Source: Erysipelotrichaceae bacterium (lineage in GTDB: Bacteria; Bacillota_I; Bacilli_A; Erysipelotrichales; Erysipelotrichaceae). From it: DNA of 23,671 nucleotides. Position numbers and translations under genes: made by a program. Below are positions 21,608-23,671 of this stretch, piece after piece. Location of the stretch: contig JAFONG010000229.1 in assembly GCA_017418585.1 (NCBI GenBank), forward strand, positions 1-23,671. Reading direction: 5' to 3'. The notes beneath the pieces were generated by a model that saw only the letters and a list, made by a program, of their open reading frames with translations, was not told the DNA's origin and ran no database searches. Numbering within the stretch: position 1 is the first letter of the stretch; every line of letters begins with the position of its first letter.

Positions 21608-22276
21608 TTATGGTTCTCTGTCTCTGCCTAACCGATAAAGAACGAAGCAGACCAGATAAGCAAACAGCAGGAACAATGGCAAAACGACAATTGCCGACTT
21701 CAGGCCCAACGCAAAGAAACCGTACCAGTCGTAACCGGGCATGATACTACCGTTTTCGATATGTCTCAATACTTCAATGAAGTAATACACCGCATAGAGC
21801 AGTGTCGGCATAACGGCTAATAACGTATGTTTTATGGACAGTACTCTGTTCTTTTCGAACCTGTTCCAGACAGCAATCGCAACAAGAGGATTCAGCAGAT
21901 GCAAGAAGAAATTGCTGTAGGAAAACAAAGCCAGATAGCCGAAGTGCTTCCCCAGTGTCGGCTCCAGAAAGAACACCGTTACCAGCATGGTCACCGTAAC
22001 AGCTGCCGTGCCCGACAGTTTCAGCAGATATGCCATAGGAGAAATATCCGGCTTCTTTCCTTTCAGAACCATGTACAGTTCCAGAACGTTCAAAAACGAT
22101 GCGACGCCAAGATAGATATTGGAATCGATCGTGAAATACTTCAGAACCTTTAGCCCTGATCCCGATAAAATCCCTTTACTTAATCCGGACATCATCCAGG
22201 TGACGGCGAACGCCTCAAGCAAGGCAAGTATGATATTGGCGATGAACGCCTTTTTTAGTGCATGATTTTTCTTCAT
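21608..22276 (-). CDS. Small integral membrane protein, possibly Pr6Pr/AIG1-like
   Basis: A 222-residue protein with about six hydrophobic segments (near 10-30, 52-70, 84-104, 114-135, 149-167, 188-213) and short charged loops. The stretch LKVLKYFTIDSNIYLGVASFLN resembles the YFT..SN.L motif of Pr6Pr and FAR-17a/AIG1-like membrane proteins, which are of unknown or poorly defined role in bacteria. A conserved-looking LLNPLVAIAVW and PGYDWYGFF follow. No signal peptidase site or catalytic motif is visible. The ATG at 22276 has no SD and a TATACT box only 8 bases upstream. It is transcribed alone and converges on the MFS gene. Family membership is tentative; no function can be given. Confidence 0.7.
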   Translation of the reverse strand: MKKNHALKKAFIANIILALLEAFAVTWMMSGLSKGILSGSGLKVLKYFTIDSNIYLGVASFLNVLELYMVLKGKKPDISPMAYLLKLSGTAAVTVTMLVTVFFLEPTLGKHFGYLALFSYSNFFLHLLNPLVAIAVWNRFEKNRVLSIKHTLLAVMPTLLYAVYYFIEVLRHIENGSIMPGYDWYGFFALGLKSAIVVLPLFLLFAYLVCFVLYRLGRDREP

Positions 22277-22284
22277 TGTTTTTT

Positions 22285-22313
22285 AGTATAACAGAAGCCC
22301 TTGAATATGCCTA
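22285..22313 (-). promoter_or_regulatory. Putative promoter of the 222-residue membrane protein gene
   Basis: On the minus strand TAGGCA (22308-22313; 4 of 6), a 17-base spacer and TATACT (22285-22290). Only 8 bases separate the -10 from the ATG, so the mRNA would be leaderless or nearly so. The palindrome AAGCGCTT at 22335-22342 lies about 20 bp upstream of the -35; I assign it no role. Confidence 0.5.
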
Positions 22314-22373
22314 TAAGAGATGGCAAAACATGATAAGCGCTTTTTTGGAAAATGTATTTTTTCTAAGAATGGC

Positions 22374-22916
22374 TTATTTCAGTTTCAGCCATTTCCGTTT
22401 AAGATCTTCAATATAAGCAGCAGCATATACAGGATCCGAAAATTCCTGCCGGTTATAGTCTTCCGCCCGGATCAAAGTTCCCGTTTCTGCCCGTTTCTGA
22501 ATTTCTTTCAGAAACTCATTCATGGTTCTTAGATATTCTTCAGCCTCAGTCTTTGAAAACCTGCCCTTATCCGTCCATTTTTCTGCCAGCATGAAACTTA
22601 ACGGCAGCATGAAAAGAACCGTTACATCGTCCAGCCATCCGGATCTCAACGGATAATACAGGAAATTCTCCCAGTCGGCGTCGCTTCTGTCGCTCTTCAG
22701 AAAACCGACAGCTGACGCATATGCTTTGAGAGCATCCTTCCCGTATCGCTTCTGCTGCATGAACTTATCCAAATATTCTCTGCGCCACGCTTCTTCCGTT
22801 TCCTTGGAAACCTGATATCCGTCGTATTCATATTCGTCGCCGTTCAGTGCCATATAAAAACGGTTGCCGTTATATTGAAGAAACAGATCTTTTGCTCGTT
22901 CCATCGTTGTTTTCAT
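22374..22916 (-). CDS. Unrecognised soluble protein of 180 residues
   Basis: I do not recognise this family. The protein is hydrophilic, rich in charged and aromatic residues (Lys, Glu, Asp, Tyr, Trp), and looks helical. The N-terminus reads MERAKDLFLQYNGNRFYMALNGDEYEYDGY, followed by EETEEAWRREYLDKF. A tryptophan-rich middle (DADWENFLYYPLRSGWLDDVTVLFML) could form a hydrophobic core, and the C-terminus is basic (DLKRKWLKLK). There is no signal peptide, membrane helix or obvious catalytic motif. The start at 22916 is supported by AGGA 7 bases upstream; ATG 22904 is possible. It lies 9 bases downstream of the WalJ-like gene, so the two are probably cotranscribed. The length and codon use look genuine. 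Confidence 0.72.
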   Translation of the reverse strand: MKTTMERAKDLFLQYNGNRFYMALNGDEYEYDGYQVSKETEEAWRREYLDKFMQQKRYGKDALKAYASAVGFLKSDRSDADWENFLYYPLRSGWLDDVTVLFMLPLSFMLAEKWTDKGRFSKTEAEEYLRTMNEFLKEIQKRAETGTLIRAEDYNRQEFSDPVYAAAYIEDLKRKWLKLK

Positions 22917-22925
22917 CTTTCGATC

Positions 22926-23671
22926 CTAAAACTCCATCATCTCATCTCCCTGGTCATGGCAGACGCAGATCCGGATATCCTTTCCTTCCATCCTTTTTTG
23001 AGATGTACGCAAGGCTGTCTCAAACGTATTGTTGATCAATGATACATGTGCGAGAAGGAAGTTCCTTGTCCCGTTGTGATAAGCTGTTTCAATCGTATCG
23101 GCACACTGTTCGTTGGACATGTGACCGTACTTGGAAAGAATCCTTTTCTGCAAGGGGTAAGGATACGGGCCGTTCTTCAGCATATCTACATCGTGGTTGG
23201 ATTCGATGATCAGTACATCCGCTCCTTTTATCATTGAAAGGATGCTTTTATTCATCTCACCGCAGTCTGTTACATACGCCAGCTTTTTATCCTGCCATTC
23301 AAAGACATAGCCGCAGGTCCTGACAAAATCATGGGGAACAGCGAAAGCGGTCACAGACAGGCCTTCCAAAGCTTCAAAGCTTTTTCCCATTTCTATGATC
23401 GATCTTTCAGACCTGATATTTCTGATGCTGTACATGACGCTCTTATCCGCATACACCCTGCAGGAGACATGGTTCGTAACGGGTAAGGCAGCCTTTACAT
23501 GATCATAATGTCCGTGAGTCAGAAAAATCGCATCTACGGATTCAAGATCTCTTCCATATCTTAACAGTGCATCCCTGACTCTTCTGTATCCAATCCCCAA
23601 ATCGATGAGGATCCTGTAATCTCCGATTTCCAGATAAAAACAGTTTCCTGTCGATCCTGATCCCAAAGGCA
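22926..23671 (-). CDS. WalJ/YycJ-like metallo-beta-lactamase-fold hydrolase, 5' end off the window
   Basis: The first codons lie beyond 23671; the visible frame begins PLGSGSTGNCFYLEIGDYRILIDLGIG, and the LGSGSxGN motif is the usual N-terminus of the YycJ/WalJ group, so only a few residues are missing. The dinuclear metal motif HGHYDH (HxHxDH) follows in FLTHGHYDHVKAALPV. Later metal or active-site positions are seen in FAVPHDF, YVTDCGEMN (Asp), ESNHD and LLAHVSLINNTFETA, the last with the late His. About 248 residues are visible, near the family size of 260. Homologues sit at the end of walRK operons and affect cell-wall and DNA-repair phenotypes, but the substrate is unsettled. The unknown 180-residue gene follows 9 bases later. 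Confidence 0.88.
   Translation of the reverse strand, partial: PLGSGSTGNCFYLEIGDYRILIDLGIGYRRVRDALLRYGRDLESVDAIFLTHGHYDHVKAALPVTNHVSCRVYADKSVMYSIRNIRSERSIIEMGKSFEALEGLSVTAFAVPHDFVRTCGYVFEWQDKKLAYVTDCGEMNKSILSMIKGADVLIIESNHDVDMLKNGPYPYPLQKRILSKYGHMSNEQCADTIETAYHNGTRNFLLAHVSLINNTFETALRTSQKRMEGKDIRICVCHDQGDEMMEF

Noticed and set aside
22321..22373. Terminator for the 180-residue gene in the AT-rich stretch GAAAATGTATTTTTTC
   Set aside because: The stem is short and has almost no G or C, and no convincing T run follows on the minus strand.

Overview
The window reads as chromosomal DNA of a low-to-middle GC member of the Bacillota. Housekeeping genes sit in tight operons with overlapping starts and stops, Shine-Dalgarno (SD) sites are of the Gram-positive type, and Rex, WalJ/YycJ-like, YdiF-type ABC-F and a lipoprotein-anchored OppA are present. 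The unusually long OppB and OppA and the RimI-TsaD fusion make me lean towards the Erysipelotrichia, but that is inference. Almost everything from 1365 to 20104 is on the minus strand.

Left edge (1-1367): the last 40 codons of a DtxR/MntR-type metal-dependent repressor (+ strand), then an apparently complete IS3-family insertion sequence of about 1.2 kb. It has imperfect terminal inverted repeats, orfA and orfB, a possible frameshift site, and a hairpin that hides the orfA ribosome-binding site. Its right end runs into the stop codon of nadD.

NAD salvage operon (4106 to 1365, minus): pncB, nadE and nadD, three overlapping genes that make up the deamidated (Preiss-Handler) route from nicotinate to NAD.

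Oligopeptide importer (10837 to 4184, minus): oppA, a stem-loop, then oppB, oppC, oppD and oppF, closed by a palindromic terminator at 4151-4175. A good sigma-A promoter lies at 10880-10908, with two cre-like sequences upstream. OppB carries a large cysteine-containing extracytoplasmic insert, and OppD lacks the usual C-terminal cysteine cluster.

Rex-AsnS-ABC-F-TldD/TldE operon (17592 to 11050, minus): the redox repressor Rex, asparaginyl-tRNA synthetase, a YdiF-like ABC-F ATPase and the two-subunit TldD/TldE metallopeptidase, ending in a strong terminator (11002-11037). A Rex-operator-like palindrome overlaps the -35 box of the rex promoter.

t6A operon (about 20100 to 17650, minus): tsaE, tsaB and a single reading frame that fuses RimI acetyltransferase to TsaD. 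With TsaC/Sua5, encoded elsewhere, these make the N6-threonylcarbamoyladenosine of tRNA position 37.

Right end (20150-23671): a divergent MFS transporter (+), a bidirectional terminator, a small polytopic membrane protein (-), an unrecognised 180-residue protein (-), and a WalJ/YycJ-like metallo-beta-lactamase-fold hydrolase (-) that runs off the window edge. No tRNA, rRNA, CRISPR array or phage gene was seen. I found no convincing wholly new system. The most notable points are the RimI-TsaD fusion, the OppB insert, the repeated very short or absent 5' leaders, and the way the insertion sequence meets nadD.
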